Assembly (NCBI RefSeq): GCF_018613605.1
Contig: NZ_JAGGPU010000020.1
Coordinates: 1-64,000 of the forward strand
Reading direction: 5' to 3'
From: Pedobacter sp. ISL-64
GTDB taxonomy: Bacteria > Bacteroidota > Bacteroidia > Sphingobacteriales > Sphingobacteriaceae
DNA length: 64,000 nt
In this document: positions 6,728 to 14,321 of the stretch, in pieces
Layout: every line of letters begins with the position of its first letter
Numbering within the stretch: position 1 is the first letter of the stretch
Notes under the pieces: model-generated
Seen by the model: only the letters and a program-made list of their open reading frames with translations
What the model was told of the DNA's origin: nothing
Databases searched by the model: none
Translations under genes and position numbers: made by a program

Positions 6728-7525
6728 TTTTTTACCCCTGCTTTCTCAAATAAAGTTTTACTACCATCTTTTGTCTGTATCTTAAAACTGCCATCAGTAT
6801 TTAATACAATCCTTTGACCCTTTGTTGTAGCTATCTGAGTGCCGTCTTCAAGAGTTTTAACATATTTTTTATCTAGAATTCCATACATTCTTCCATCATT
6901 TCCATCAGGTATACCTGGAGCTTTCTTAATCCCGCTATATGCATCCTCAACTTTATCAAGAGATGAATTTATTAAATTAATAGCCTCCGTTTGATTTTTA
7001 ACAGGATTTGCTAACTTCAATTCTTCCATAAAAATACCTATTCTTTCCATTTTATTAAGGACTGTTTTTCCTGCCACAGCAAAAATTGGAATCATTTTAT
7101 TAAAAGTATATCCTAAACCAAAGTTTAGCATACTGTTTGCTAGTGCATTTTTCGCACGTTGAGACTGTTCTTTTTTAGCCTCATCTGTGGTTGCACTTTT
7201 ATGTTCAAATGCAGAGAATAGTTCTGATGCGCCTAGAAACGTAGAGAATCTTCCACCAGATAAAATATCGAGACCTAAACCTGTTCCGATTGCTGTTCCT
7301 GTTATAGCCATCCGATTCATACGAGCTCCATTCTCTTTAATTTGTTTGTCAGTCAAGCGCTTACTTTTTGGCTTGGCAAAATCGCCGAAAATCAATGATG
7401 TTTCAAAATTTCTAGGAAAATATTCTAGTCCATCTTGATCAATTCCATCGATAGGCCTGTTACTCGCAAACTGATAAGGTGTCAACTCTGGATATTCAGC
7501 TGCAATCGGATCCACACTCAGAAAC
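6724..7525 (-). pseudogene. Displaced RHS tip of unknown toxin class
   Basis: The frame enters from the element end at 7526 as QRFLSVDP, then YPELTPYQFASNRP, a linker with a glycine/alanine-rich segment (TGTAIGTGLGLDILSGG, about residues 70-90), and a C-terminal domain from about 165 with VEDAYSGIKKAPG, NDGRMYG and GSKTLFEKAGVKK. The C-terminal domain is probably the toxin, but I do not recognise its class. GTG at 7513-7515 could act as a start. Without the upstream rhs body it cannot be exported by the RHS route, so I treat it as a displaced, silent tip kept with its immunity gene. Confidence 0.7.
7508..7525. repeat. att-like direct repeat GGATCCACACTCAGAAAC, left copy
   Basis: These 18 bases (FLSVDP codons on the minus strand) mark the point where rhs sequence stops and element sequence (CTCTGTACG ...) begins. 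They recur at 19398-19415 exactly and at 11706-11723 with two changes. Repeat identity over rhs codons could also reflect normal gene conservation. Confidence 0.6.
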
Positions 7526-7662
7526 CTCTGTACGCTTTTCCGCTACAATATTCCACCTCTCTACACAGTACTGGTCAAAGAACTTTTGTTTTTTCAAACA
7601 TTTAAAGGTAGAAAGTTTTTTCTTTCAATTGGTTTTCATCTGAAAGAAAAAGCTTTGTACGG

Positions 7663-7729
7663 GTACGGCGTGATGGATAAAGCTTTGGTTAGCGGGTTGG
7701 ATTGAGCGGATTTATCCATCATGCCGTAC
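7663..7729. repeat. 19-bp inverted repeat in element end, copy 1
   Basis: GTACGGCGTGATGGATAAA and its reverse complement (one mismatch) are separated by 29 nt. The counterpart in copy 2 is 11864-11930 with two mismatches. Confidence 0.75.
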
Positions 7730-7856
7730 ATCCAAAGGGGTTTGGGGCATTGGAAGATTGCCCCAACTACAACTGCCTTGCTGCCGCAGGCTTCGCCGCT
7801 GACTGACCGGAGGGAGACGGCGGAGCGGTGGCCAGGTGGTGGGAAGAGCGGCTACT

Positions 7857-7935
7857 TAACATAACACCCATTATAACTGACGGCTTTGGTTGTGTTTGGG
7901 CTTTGTGGGGCAGTTTTATAATGCGTGTTATGTTA
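7857..7935. repeat. 20-bp inverted repeat in element end, copy 1
   Basis: TAACATAACACCCATTATAA at 7857-7876 pairs with 7916-7935 with one mismatch around a 39-nt loop. In copy 2 the arms (12058-12077/12143-12162) are kept while the loop is different and longer. Confidence 0.8.
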
Positions 7936-8112
7936 TGGTGCTTTGGGGCAGTTTTTGGGCGGGATTTTTGTTTGAGGGGGCGGCAGCGTATAAGCCTGAA
8001 AGGTAGGGGAACTCGTACTGAAAGGCGCATGTGCTGCCATGCGGGGTACAAAAAGCGTGACAAAAAACTGCCAGAAGGGGCGGCCAGGCTAAGGGCGAAA
8101 AAGACAGGGGGA

Positions 8113-8130
8113 ACCCCGTATGTACGGGGT
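8113..8130. repeat. Palindrome ACCCCGTA-tg-TACGGGGT, copy 1
   Basis: Perfect 8-bp arms with a 2-nt centre, 36 bp downstream of the recombinase stop codon. Identical at 12341-12358. It is a candidate recombinase core site or terminator stem; no T-run follows. Confidence 0.6.
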
Positions 8131-8166
8131 GGCTGTATTTTTTGCCCGGGGTCTGTGCGAATGGAA

Positions 8167-8976
8167 TTATTGTAGCGGATGCAGTTTGTCAATGGCTGAT
8201 TTTAACTCTTCCAGTCCTGTTTGCTTATAGGCTTCCGTGGCCGATGTCCTTCGGTGTCCCGCAAACTCCTGTACTATCCTGATATCGTTGTTTTCCCTGA
8301 CCAATTGGGCAATCACAGACTGTCTTATTTTGAGTGGGATTAACTTATTCTGAACGTCTTTGCCCTGGTTTATCATTCTGTTGATGCTACCGCTCCGAAG
8401 CTGCAGGCCGTCTTCGTTCAATAAAAAGTATTCTTCTCTTTTACTCGGTTTTTGTTAGTTTCTATAAGTCTTGAATTCGTTCTGAAGATAATTATGGAAC
8501 AGCAATATTTGCTTTGGTTTTAGGCTCAATGTCCGGCTTTTATTTTTGGTATTGCCTTTTACTTTTATTGATCCGTCATCAAGGTTTATGTCGCTTATTT
8601 TGAGTTGGCTAATCTCCAACACCAACAAAGCTTGATAAATGAGCAAGCTGATGATTATCTTATCTCTTATCTGATTGGATTTGTTCCTGCTTTCCCAGGT
8701 TTCAAAAAGGTTTTCCAATATTTCTTTTGGGTAAAGGCTTTCAATCTGTATAGCTCTGTTTATCTGGTCTTTTAGGTTCAGGTACTGGCAGGGATGGTCG
8801 TTCCGCTTTCCTGTGGCCACCAGGAAACGATAGTATATTTTTATGGCAAAAAGATTGTTGCGCAGGGATTTTGGATGCAGGTTTTGTTCCCTTAAAAGCC
8901 CGATATAATCCAGCACATCGGCATAGCTGGCCGTTTCGGCCTTGCTTCCCATTGTCAGCACGTATCTTTTTATGGC
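8167..8976 (-). pseudogene. Tyrosine recombinase 1, nonsense-mutated and 5'-truncated copy
   Basis: Same protein as at 12395-13180. The frame runs from the deletion junction near 8976 to TAA at 8167, but AAA at codon TYRN-K has become TAA (8455-8457), splitting it in two. Upstream, the gene is joined to the first codons of the primase gene (MEITEIKQRR, 8975-9010), so everything between was deleted. The remaining sequence keeps the degenerate active site of its homologue (ALLVLEISQL, LKIRQS, AGH, AYKQT). Confidence 0.9.
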
Positions 8977-9010
8977 GCCGCTGCTTTATCTCCGTTATTT
9001 CCATCGCCAA

Positions 9011-9167
9011 AAAAAGTTTACAATTTTTAAATACACATTATCAGGTGCAAAGAAACATAATTGTGTTTACAAAGACAACATTTTGATATTTTAATAACCA
9101 TTTTTATATGCATATATTTGACAATAACGCTTCAAAACAGGTTTATTGATACATAAAAAGGTGCATT
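9011..9167. promoter_or_regulatory. Divergent regulatory region, copy 1
   Basis: About 157 bp of AT-rich DNA between the former primase start and the XRE gene, nearly identical to 17090-17254. It should contain the leftward operon promoter, the XRE promoter and XRE operators. The dyad seen in copy 2 is damaged here (ATTGTGTTTACAAA). Confidence 0.55.
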
Positions 9168-9503
9168 ATGGATACTTTCGGTAAAAGATTAACGGAGTGC
9201 AGGAAGGCAAAGGGCCTTTCGCAAAAGGAACTGGCGGAGGCTTTCGTGACCTCGCATACCACCATCGGCAAATATGAACGCGACGAGATGGTGCCGTCAA
9301 TCGATGTCGCCAAGAAACTGGCCAGGATTCTGGATACCACCGTAGGCTATCTGTTGGGGGAAAATGACCAGGCCAATCTGTTTAAGGACCCCGCTATGCT
9401 CAAACGCTTCCAGGATATTGCCGTACTACCAGAAAAAGAAAGGGAATGCCTCCTTACTACTGTAGACTACTTCATCAAATCGGCCAAGATAGGTGCCATG
9501 TAA
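9168..9503 (+). CDS. XRE-family transcriptional regulator, copy 1
   Basis: This 111-residue protein has an XRE/Cro helix-turn-helix in residues about 5-60 (LSQKELAEAFVTSHTTIGKYERDEMVPS) and a short C-terminal helical part for dimerisation (KERECLLTTVDYFIKSAK). It differs from the copy at 17255 by one residue (G for D at position 21). It is probably the repressor that controls the divergent recombinase/replication operon, as in phages and integrative elements. It is in an operon with the Myb-like gene five bases downstream. Confidence 0.9.
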   Translation: MDTFGKRLTECRKAKGLSQKELAEAFVTSHTTIGKYERDEMVPSIDVAKKLARILDTTVGYLLGENDQANLFKDPAMLKRFQDIAVLPEKERECLLTTVDYFIKSAKIGAM

Positions 9504-9507
9504 ACCC

Positions 9508-9825
9508 ATGCAGGATAACAACGCACATATCGAGGTACTGGAGCAGTTGGCGGCAGGTGTTGACCCTGCAACAGGCGAGATTTTCCCGCCCGATAGCCCA
9601 TACCAGCAGCCTCCTGTAATCAGGGCGCTCTATTTTGCAATCAATGAAATAAAGAGCCTCGCCCAAAAGGGAAAACAGGGACAGCCATGGACGACCGAAG
9701 AAGACAGCCTTTTGTTAAAGGATTTTAACGAAGGCACCAAGATCTCCCAACTCGCTAAACTGCACGGACGCTCTTATGGAGCAATTAAAGCAAGGCTCAT
9801 CAAACTCGAAATGCTGGAAAAGTAA
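9508..9825 (+). CDS. Small Myb-like helix-turn-helix protein, copy 3
   Basis: About 105 residues when started at MQDNNAHIEV (ATG 9508), the start shared with the other copies; an upstream in-frame ATG (9493) lies inside the XRE gene. The C-terminal half (GQPWTTEEDSLLLKDFNEG ... GRSYGAIKARLIKLEML) is a Myb/SANT-like DNA-binding fold. The gene is intact although most of this element copy is gone, which suggests a benefit to keeping it. Confidence 0.8.
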   Translation: MQDNNAHIEVLEQLAAGVDPATGEIFPPDSPYQQPPVIRALYFAINEIKSLAQKGKQGQPWTTEEDSLLLKDFNEGTKISQLAKLHGRSYGAIKARLIKLEMLEK

Positions 9826-9840
9826 AAAGCCCGGCTTGAT

Positions 9841-9889
9841 CACTGCTAACATTTAAAACCCGTCTATACGTAGATGGGCATTTGCAGTG
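9841..9889 (+). other. Nested hairpin after the Myb-like gene
   Basis: An outer stem CACTGC/GCAGTG (9841-9846, 9884-9889) encloses an inner stem CCCGTCTA/TAGATGGG (9859-9866, 9871-9878; one G-T pair) with loop TACG. It could end the XRE operon transcript or be a small structured RNA or recombination site. It is not found after the other copies. Confidence 0.4.
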
Positions 9890-9933
9890 GAGATAGCATT
9901 TTAGAAAAGTAAGCTAGCATACGCTCAACAAAT

Positions 9934-10581
9934 ATGATGACATTAGAACAAATCAAAACATTTCTTACTTCCAGCAAATCCAGCGACAGAAGAAAAGGCG
10001 CCAAGGAAATTGGCAAACAGAAACTAATTGAGCTTGGAGAAAGCCTTTTTAATGCCTATTTAAAAGAATCTCAAAATACAAAAACATGGGAAACCCAAGT
10101 TGAAATGATTTTAGCTTTAGGTTTGATCGACTATAAACAAGCACTTCCGATAATCAGCAAAATAGTTTTATTAAACACACCTCATAGCATGATAAGCTAT
10201 GCATCCGCACAAACCTATATTAGACTAAAACGAAAATCTCTAGAAGATGCAAAGCCAATAATTGAATTATTAAAAATAGGCTCTTTATCCATAGTCGATG
10301 GAGCATTAAACCCCCTTGGATATGACAAAATGATCCCTTCAACAGATGAAATAAAAACGCTAATTAGATTAGCTTGGGACTTACACAAACACAAGGACCG
10401 TATAGGAAAGGAGTATGCTTATTGTGATCCTAGATATGGATTAGCAGCCTCATGCGCTGGATGGGACAAACAATTAACCTCTGACTTCCTTAACCATTGT
10501 TTAGAAACAGCAAACGGAGATACATCGTTACTAAATGTTGCAAAAAACGCCTTAAAGCAAAAATATATTAAGCTTCGTTAG
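9934..10581 (+). CDS. HEAT-repeat-like protein, cargo of element copy 1
   Basis: This 215-residue all-helical protein has repeat-like helical pairs (SSDRRKGAKEIGKQKL, QVEMILALGLIDYKQALPII, ISYASAQTYIRLKRK), typical of an alpha-solenoid immunity or adaptor protein. ATG at 9934 is followed by a second ATG at 9937; either may be used. It follows the XRE-Myb pair on the same strand, the position held in copy 2 by the gene at 17936. It might be a second immunity protein from an earlier tip. The function is not known. Confidence 0.6.
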   Translation: MMTLEQIKTFLTSSKSSDRRKGAKEIGKQKLIELGESLFNAYLKESQNTKTWETQVEMILALGLIDYKQALPIISKIVLLNTPHSMISYASAQTYIRLKRKSLEDAKPIIELLKIGSLSIVDGALNPLGYDKMIPSTDEIKTLIRLAWDLHKHKDRIGKEYAYCDPRYGLAASCAGWDKQLTSDFLNHCLETANGDTSLLNVAKNALKQKYIKLR

Positions 10582-10631
10582 CATCCTCAAGGATAATAAT
10601 TACCATGAGGATGCTCACTGATACAGCTCAA

Positions 10632-10910
10632 TTAATTTTTAGAAACTAATACCCAGGGCTTCTCTTTCGTCTCACGAATAGCATTAAAACCAATAGGAAG
10701 ATCTGAAACCTCTAAGATTGTTGGGTCTACTTTGATAATCTGTTGTAAAGAAACAACAACTATTTCAGATTCATTGATAGTTTGATCACCCCAGAACTCC
10801 CAAGCACCATCCTCATGATGAGCTATATAAACTATCGGGCTGCTATTGGTCATTACATATTTACTTGTAAAAACAGCCGTATCTAAATTTTCCTTAAATT
10901 CCTTTATCAT
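10632..10910 (-). CDS. DUF2185-like immunity protein for the HNH tip
   Basis: This 92-residue protein resembles the DUF2185 type of small immunity protein: AVFTSKYVM near the start, IVYIAHHEDGAWEFWGD (residues about 26-42), VVVSLQQIIKVDPTI and DLPIGFNAIRE toward the end. The start codon overlaps the toxin stop (ATGA-type, 10907-10910). Its partner is the HNH nuclease tip at 10907. Family assignment is from remembered pattern and is moderate. Confidence 0.65.
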   Translation of the reverse strand: MIKEFKENLDTAVFTSKYVMTNSSPIVYIAHHEDGAWEFWGDQTINESEIVVVSLQQIIKVDPTILEVSDLPIGFNAIRETKEKPWVLVSKN

Positions 10911-11746
10911 TGATTTCTTCTTTGAGATTCCTTTTTTAAATTTTGTTCTTTAGAAACCACTCTTAAATTTCTAATGCTATTTGACCCACCAGTAACTCTT
11001 TCGTCAATATGATCTACTTCAGCCTGTTTCATATCTGCTTTACCTCCTTTAGGGACATTCGTTGGCATATTAAGAACACTTCCATCTTCATCGCTTCTAA
11101 GTAGGCCTCCGTTTATTTTTTTATTGTAATCTAAAATACGTTGACGTTGAGTACGTGTTGTCTCTAAACCAGGGCCAACAGTGTTAGGTTCTTTTACACT
11201 CGAATAGTCTACTGGCCCATTCCATTTAGGCACTACTACTCTGGCTCTAGTTGTAATTAGCTTTGTCGTCAAATGTGCCGCCACAGCATAATCAGCCAAT
11301 TGTTCGCCCCGCTGTAAGCCCAATTCAAAATTTGAATTAAAGGCCGCATCAAAAGAAATATTAGGATTTTCTTTCCATGCCTCTAAGTCTTCAAATCCAC
11401 CAGTTGGATTAAATTTAGCAATTGTACCATTATAACCACTTTTATTAAACTCATAGGTATTGGTGTTTATTCCATTATTATAAGTAATAACATCCTTACG
11501 AGGCGCTTTAGTTGTACCTATATGAAATAATCCAAAAAAAGTCCAATCATATTCTCGGACTACCTTATTTAAAGTAAAAACGGGCTTATTTTTAATCAGC
11601 GTTAGAGTATAATGGTATTCTTCCAAACCATCTAAGTCAATTGCCTGTATCGGCGTGTTACTTGCAAACTGATATGGGGTTAACTCAGGATATTGCTTTT
11701 GTAGTGGATCCACACTCAGGAATCTCTGTACGTTTTTCCGCGACAA
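10907..11746 (-). CDS. Displaced RHS tip with HNH nuclease domain
   Basis: 279 residues. The first ~8 (MSRKNVQ) come from the element end; FLSVDPLQKQYPELTPYQFA is RHS core. The C-terminal domain (about 205-279) has NKKINGGLLRSDEDG, AEVDHIDERVTGGSNS and NLRVVSKEQN, the layout of an HNH/endonuclease VII-like toxin with D245-H246 as metal-ligand candidates. It likely cleaved DNA of rival cells when joined to the complete RHS body. The ATG at 11746 lies in element DNA, so it could be expressed as a short free protein; that is unproven. Immunity gene directly downstream. Confidence 0.78.
   Translation of the reverse strand: MSRKNVQRFLSVDPLQKQYPELTPYQFASNTPIQAIDLDGLEEYHYTLTLIKNKPVFTLNKVVREYDWTFFGLFHIGTTKAPRKDVITYNNGINTNTYEFNKSGYNGTIAKFNPTGGFEDLEAWKENPNISFDAAFNSNFELGLQRGEQLADYAVAAHLTTKLITTRARVVVPKWNGPVDYSSVKEPNTVGPGLETTRTQRQRILDYNKKINGGLLRSDEDGSVLNMPTNVPKGGKADMKQAEVDHIDERVTGGSNSIRNLRVVSKEQNLKKESQRRNQ
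11706..11723. repeat. att-like direct repeat, middle copy
   Basis: GGATCCACACTCAGGAAT, two differences from the copies at 7508 and 19398. It is followed by CTCTGTACGTTTTTCCGC, the start of the element end. The change from rhs to element sequence occurs within three bases of this repeat, as at 7525. Confidence 0.6.
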
Positions 11747-12057
11747 TATCCCACCTCTCTACACAGCTTTTCAGTCAAAGAACTTCTGTTTTTTCAAACA
11801 TTTTAAAGATAGAAAGTTTTTTCTTTCAATTGGTTTTCATTTGAAAGAAAAAGCTTTATACGGGTACGGCGTGATGGATAAAGCTTTGGTTAGCGGGTTG
11901 GATTGAGCGGATTTATCTATCATGCCGTACATCCAAAGGGGTTTGGGGCATTGGAAGATTGCCCCAACTACAATTGCCTTGCTGCCGCAGGCTTCGCCGC
12001 TGACTGACCGGAGGGAGACGGCGGAGTGGTGGCCAGGCGTTGGGATGTGAGGCTACT

Positions 12058-12162
12058 TAACATAACACCCATTATAACGACGGTCCCAAAGGGTCGGGAT
12101 TTCGCCGTGGGCTCAACTTCGGGCGAGCGGTGGAGGGCAGTTTTATAATGTGTGTTATGTTA
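12058..12162. repeat. 20-bp inverted repeat in element end, copy 2
   Basis: TAACATAACACCCATTATAA at 12058-12077 pairs with 12143-12162 with one mismatch around a 65-nt GC-rich loop. The loop differs from that of copy 1 (39 nt) while the arms are kept. Confidence 0.8.
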
Positions 12163-12340
12163 TGTTGCTTTGGGGCGGTTTTTAGGCGGGATTTTTGTTT
12201 GAGGGGGCGGCAGCGTATAAGCCTGAAAGGTAGGGGAACTCGTACTGAAAGGCGCATGTGCTGCCCTGTGGGGGTACAAAAAGCGTGACAAAAAACCGCC
12301 AGAAGGGTCGGCCAGGCTAAGGGCAAAAAAGACAGGGGGA

Positions 12341-12358
12341 ACCCCGTATGTACGGGGT
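12341..12358. repeat. Palindrome ACCCCGTA-tg-TACGGGGT, copy 2
   Basis: Identical to 8113-8130 and at a similar distance (36 bp) from the recombinase 1 stop codon. Confidence 0.6.
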
Positions 12359-12394
12359 GGCTGTATTTTTTGCCCGGGGTCTGTGCGAATGGGA

Positions 12395-13267
12395 TTATTG
12401 TAGCGGATGCAGTTTGTCAATGGCCGATTTCAGCTCCTCCAGTCCTGTTTGCTTATAGGCTTCCGTGGCCGATGTCCTTCGGTGTCCCGCAAACTCCTGT
12501 ACTATCCTGATATCGTTGTTTTCCTTGACCAATTGGGCAATCACAGACTGTCTTATTTTGAGTGGGATTAATTTATTTTGAACGTCTTTGCCCTGGTTTA
12601 TCATTCGGTTGATGCTACCGCTCCAAAGCTGTAGACCGTCCTCGTTCAATAAAAAGTATTCTTCTCTTTTACTCGGTTTTTGTTTGTTTCTATAAGTCTT
12701 CAATTCGTTCTGAAGATAATTATGGAACAGCAGTATTTGCTTTGGTTTTAGGCTCAATGTCCGGCTTTTATTTTTGGTATTGCCTTTTACTTTTACCGTT
12801 CCATCATCAAGGTTTATATCGCTTACTTTGAGTTGGCTAATCTCCAACACCACCAAAGCTTGATATACCAATAAGCTGATGATTATTTTATCTCTTATCT
12901 GATTGACTTTTTTTCTGCTTTCCCAGGTTTCAAAAAGGTTTTCCAATATTTCTTTTGGGTAAAGGCTTTCAATCTGTATAGTTCTGTTTATCTGGTCTTT
13001 TAGGTTCAGGTGCTGGCAGGGATGGTCGTTCCGCTTTCCAGTGGCCACCAGGAAACGATAGTATATTTTTATGGCAAAAAGATTGTTGCGCAGGGATTTT
13101 GGATGCAGATTTTGTTCCCTTAAAAGCCCGATATAATCCAGCACATCGGTATAGGTGGCAATTTCGGCCTTGCTCCCCATTGCCAGTACATATCTTTTTA
13201 TGGTGCTTTCGTAACCGCTGATACTGGTTTTGCTTTATTCATTTTTTAGGTATTGTTCAAGGATCAT
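12395..13267 (-). CDS. Tyrosine recombinase 1 with degenerate active site
   Basis: Expected start is ATG 13267, overlapping the recombinase 2 stop (ATGA), but codon 11 is TAA (13235-13237), followed by an open frame SKTSISGYESTIKRYVLAMG that looks like a normal N-terminal core-binding domain. Translation may restart at ATG 13180, giving 261 residues. Numbered from there, the C-terminal domain keeps R210, H233 (AGH) and Y242, but Arg I is V110 (ALVVLEISQL) and the first His of HxxR is L207 (LKIR). The same changes occur in copy 1, so the degeneracy is inherited. It probably works as a non-cleaving or specialised partner of recombinase 2. The premature stop may make this copy defective. Confidence 0.8.
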
Positions 13268-14208
13268 CGCATCAGGTTTTGCATTTGTTTTTGATTGATG
13301 TGTGTATACATTTGGGTGGTTTCCAATTGGCTATGCCCTAAAAACACCCGCACCTGTCCTACTGGCATCCCCTGCTCCAAAAGATGTGTGGCTATGGAAT
13401 GCCGTAGGCAATGGATGGTGATTTGTTTTTCTTTTAGTTCCAGGTTTGAGGTTCTGTCAATAATCATTTTTAGCATTTTATTGTAAGTAGCCTTTTGCAT
13501 TCTACCACCTCTGGAATGAAACATAAAGGCGGTACTTTTGGGCTTGTAGTCCCTGCCTTTGGTTAGATTTTCTCTTTCATTGTAATAATAGCTTGAAAGG
13601 TCTTTTACTACTCCATTTGATAGTGGCACAACCCTCCTCTTATTGCCTTTTCCTTGTGGTATAATGATTATTTTTTCTCGTAGTTTGATATCTTCAATAT
13701 TGCAGTTGACCAGTTCTGATACCCGTAGACCACAACCATAGGCCAAACTCAATATTGCTTTCTCCTGTGCCGTTTCTGTTGCTTCGTAGAGTTGTTTTAT
13801 TTCTTCTTGTGTCAAACGACTTCTTTCGCTGGTGGTTTCCTTTGGATAGGGGAACTTTAATATACTGGTGGGATTGGTTTTTATTTGCCCGTCCTGTAAA
13901 AGCATTTCAAAAAAACCACTCAATATCCGCATATGGCTATGCGTTGTTTTTGGGCTCAACGCCCCACCATCTTGTTTACTTGGCCTGTCGCTGATGTAAT
14001 GGTAATACTCCTGGATTTGATGGGCTTGTATTTCGTTGATTTCTAAAAGCCCCTTGCGCTCCAGCCAACTCAGGAACTCGTTCAGATAATTGAAACTTGC
14101 CTGATAACTGCCAGGCACATAGCCCAATCTTTTTTGGTACTGATAGAATGTTTGTGCTATTTTTATGTAGTCTGCATTTACGACTATGATACTTGAAGGT
14201 CTGCCCAT
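13264..14208 (-). CDS. Tyrosine recombinase 2 (XerC/D-like integrase), complete active site
   Basis: 314 residues: N-terminal SAM-like core-binding domain (about 10-115) and C-terminal catalytic domain. All catalytic residues are present: R162 (GCGLRVSEL), K190 (GKGNKRR), H266 and R269 (HCLRH), H292 (FLGHS) and Y301 (TQMYTH). It should cut and join short crossover sites, presumably at the element ends in rhs. It lies upstream of recombinase 1 in the same operon and is followed with a 4-bp overlap. The intergenic gap to the ATPase gene (14209-14321) is about 110 bp. Confidence 0.93.
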   Translation of the reverse strand: MGRPSSIIVVNADYIKIAQTFYQYQKRLGYVPGSYQASFNYLNEFLSWLERKGLLEINEIQAHQIQEYYHYISDRPSKQDGGALSPKTTHSHMRILSGFFEMLLQDGQIKTNPTSILKFPYPKETTSERSRLTQEEIKQLYEATETAQEKAILSLAYGCGLRVSELVNCNIEDIKLREKIIIIPQGKGNKRRVVPLSNGVVKDLSSYYYNERENLTKGRDYKPKSTAFMFHSRGGRMQKATYNKMLKMIIDRTSNLELKEKQITIHCLRHSIATHLLEQGMPVGQVRVFLGHSQLETTQMYTHINQKQMQNLMR

Positions 14209-14321
14209 ATATCCATACTTTTTAGAACGGTGAACGCCAGAAGGGTTATAAGCTGTAAGTTATTGACTTTAAGATTTTTGAATGATATTCTGGTGTTCGG
14301 TTGGTGTTCCGTAGTGTTCGC

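Larger units (their letters stand above)
7526..8166. other. Structured non-coding end of the element, copy 1
   Basis: About 640 bp between the rhs junction and the recombinase stop codon, without a conserved reading frame. It is nearly the same as 11724-12394. It contains a 19-bp inverted repeat (7663-7681/7711-7729), a 20-bp inverted repeat (7857-7876/7916-7935), GC-rich stretches and a palindrome at 8113-8130. It could hold recombinase binding sites, an origin for the element's primase and ATPase, or a structured RNA. Confidence 0.65.
7526..11723. mobile_element. RHS-tip integrative element, decayed copy 1
   Basis: Bounded by the FLSVDP repeats at 7508 and 11706. In order it holds the structured end, a recombinase-1 pseudogene, a deletion of about 3.9 kb, an intact XRE and Myb-like pair, a HEAT-like gene, an immunity gene and an HNH toxin tip. 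Compared with copy 2 it lacks recombinase 2, the ATPase and almost all of the primase, so it should not move on its own. Its toxin tip was displaced by the arrival of copy 2. Confidence 0.6.
11724..12394. other. Structured non-coding end of the element, copy 2
   Basis: About 670 bp, closely matching 7526-8166 except for the loop at 12078-12142. Contains inverted repeats 11864-11882/11912-11930 and 12058-12077/12143-12162, and the palindrome 12341-12358. Short frames overlapping it on either strand are not conserved between the copies, so I call it non-coding. Confidence 0.65.

Noticed and set aside
7828..8175. 115-codon plus-strand ORF in the element end
   Set aside because: Rich in Arg, Cys and Trp with no domain; the matching region of copy 2 does not keep the frame, so it is chance in GC-rich structured DNA.
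12072..12420. Two overlapping minus-strand ORFs in the copy 2 element end
   Set aside because: They run through the inverted repeats, have low-complexity proline/arginine composition and are not conserved as frames in copy 1.
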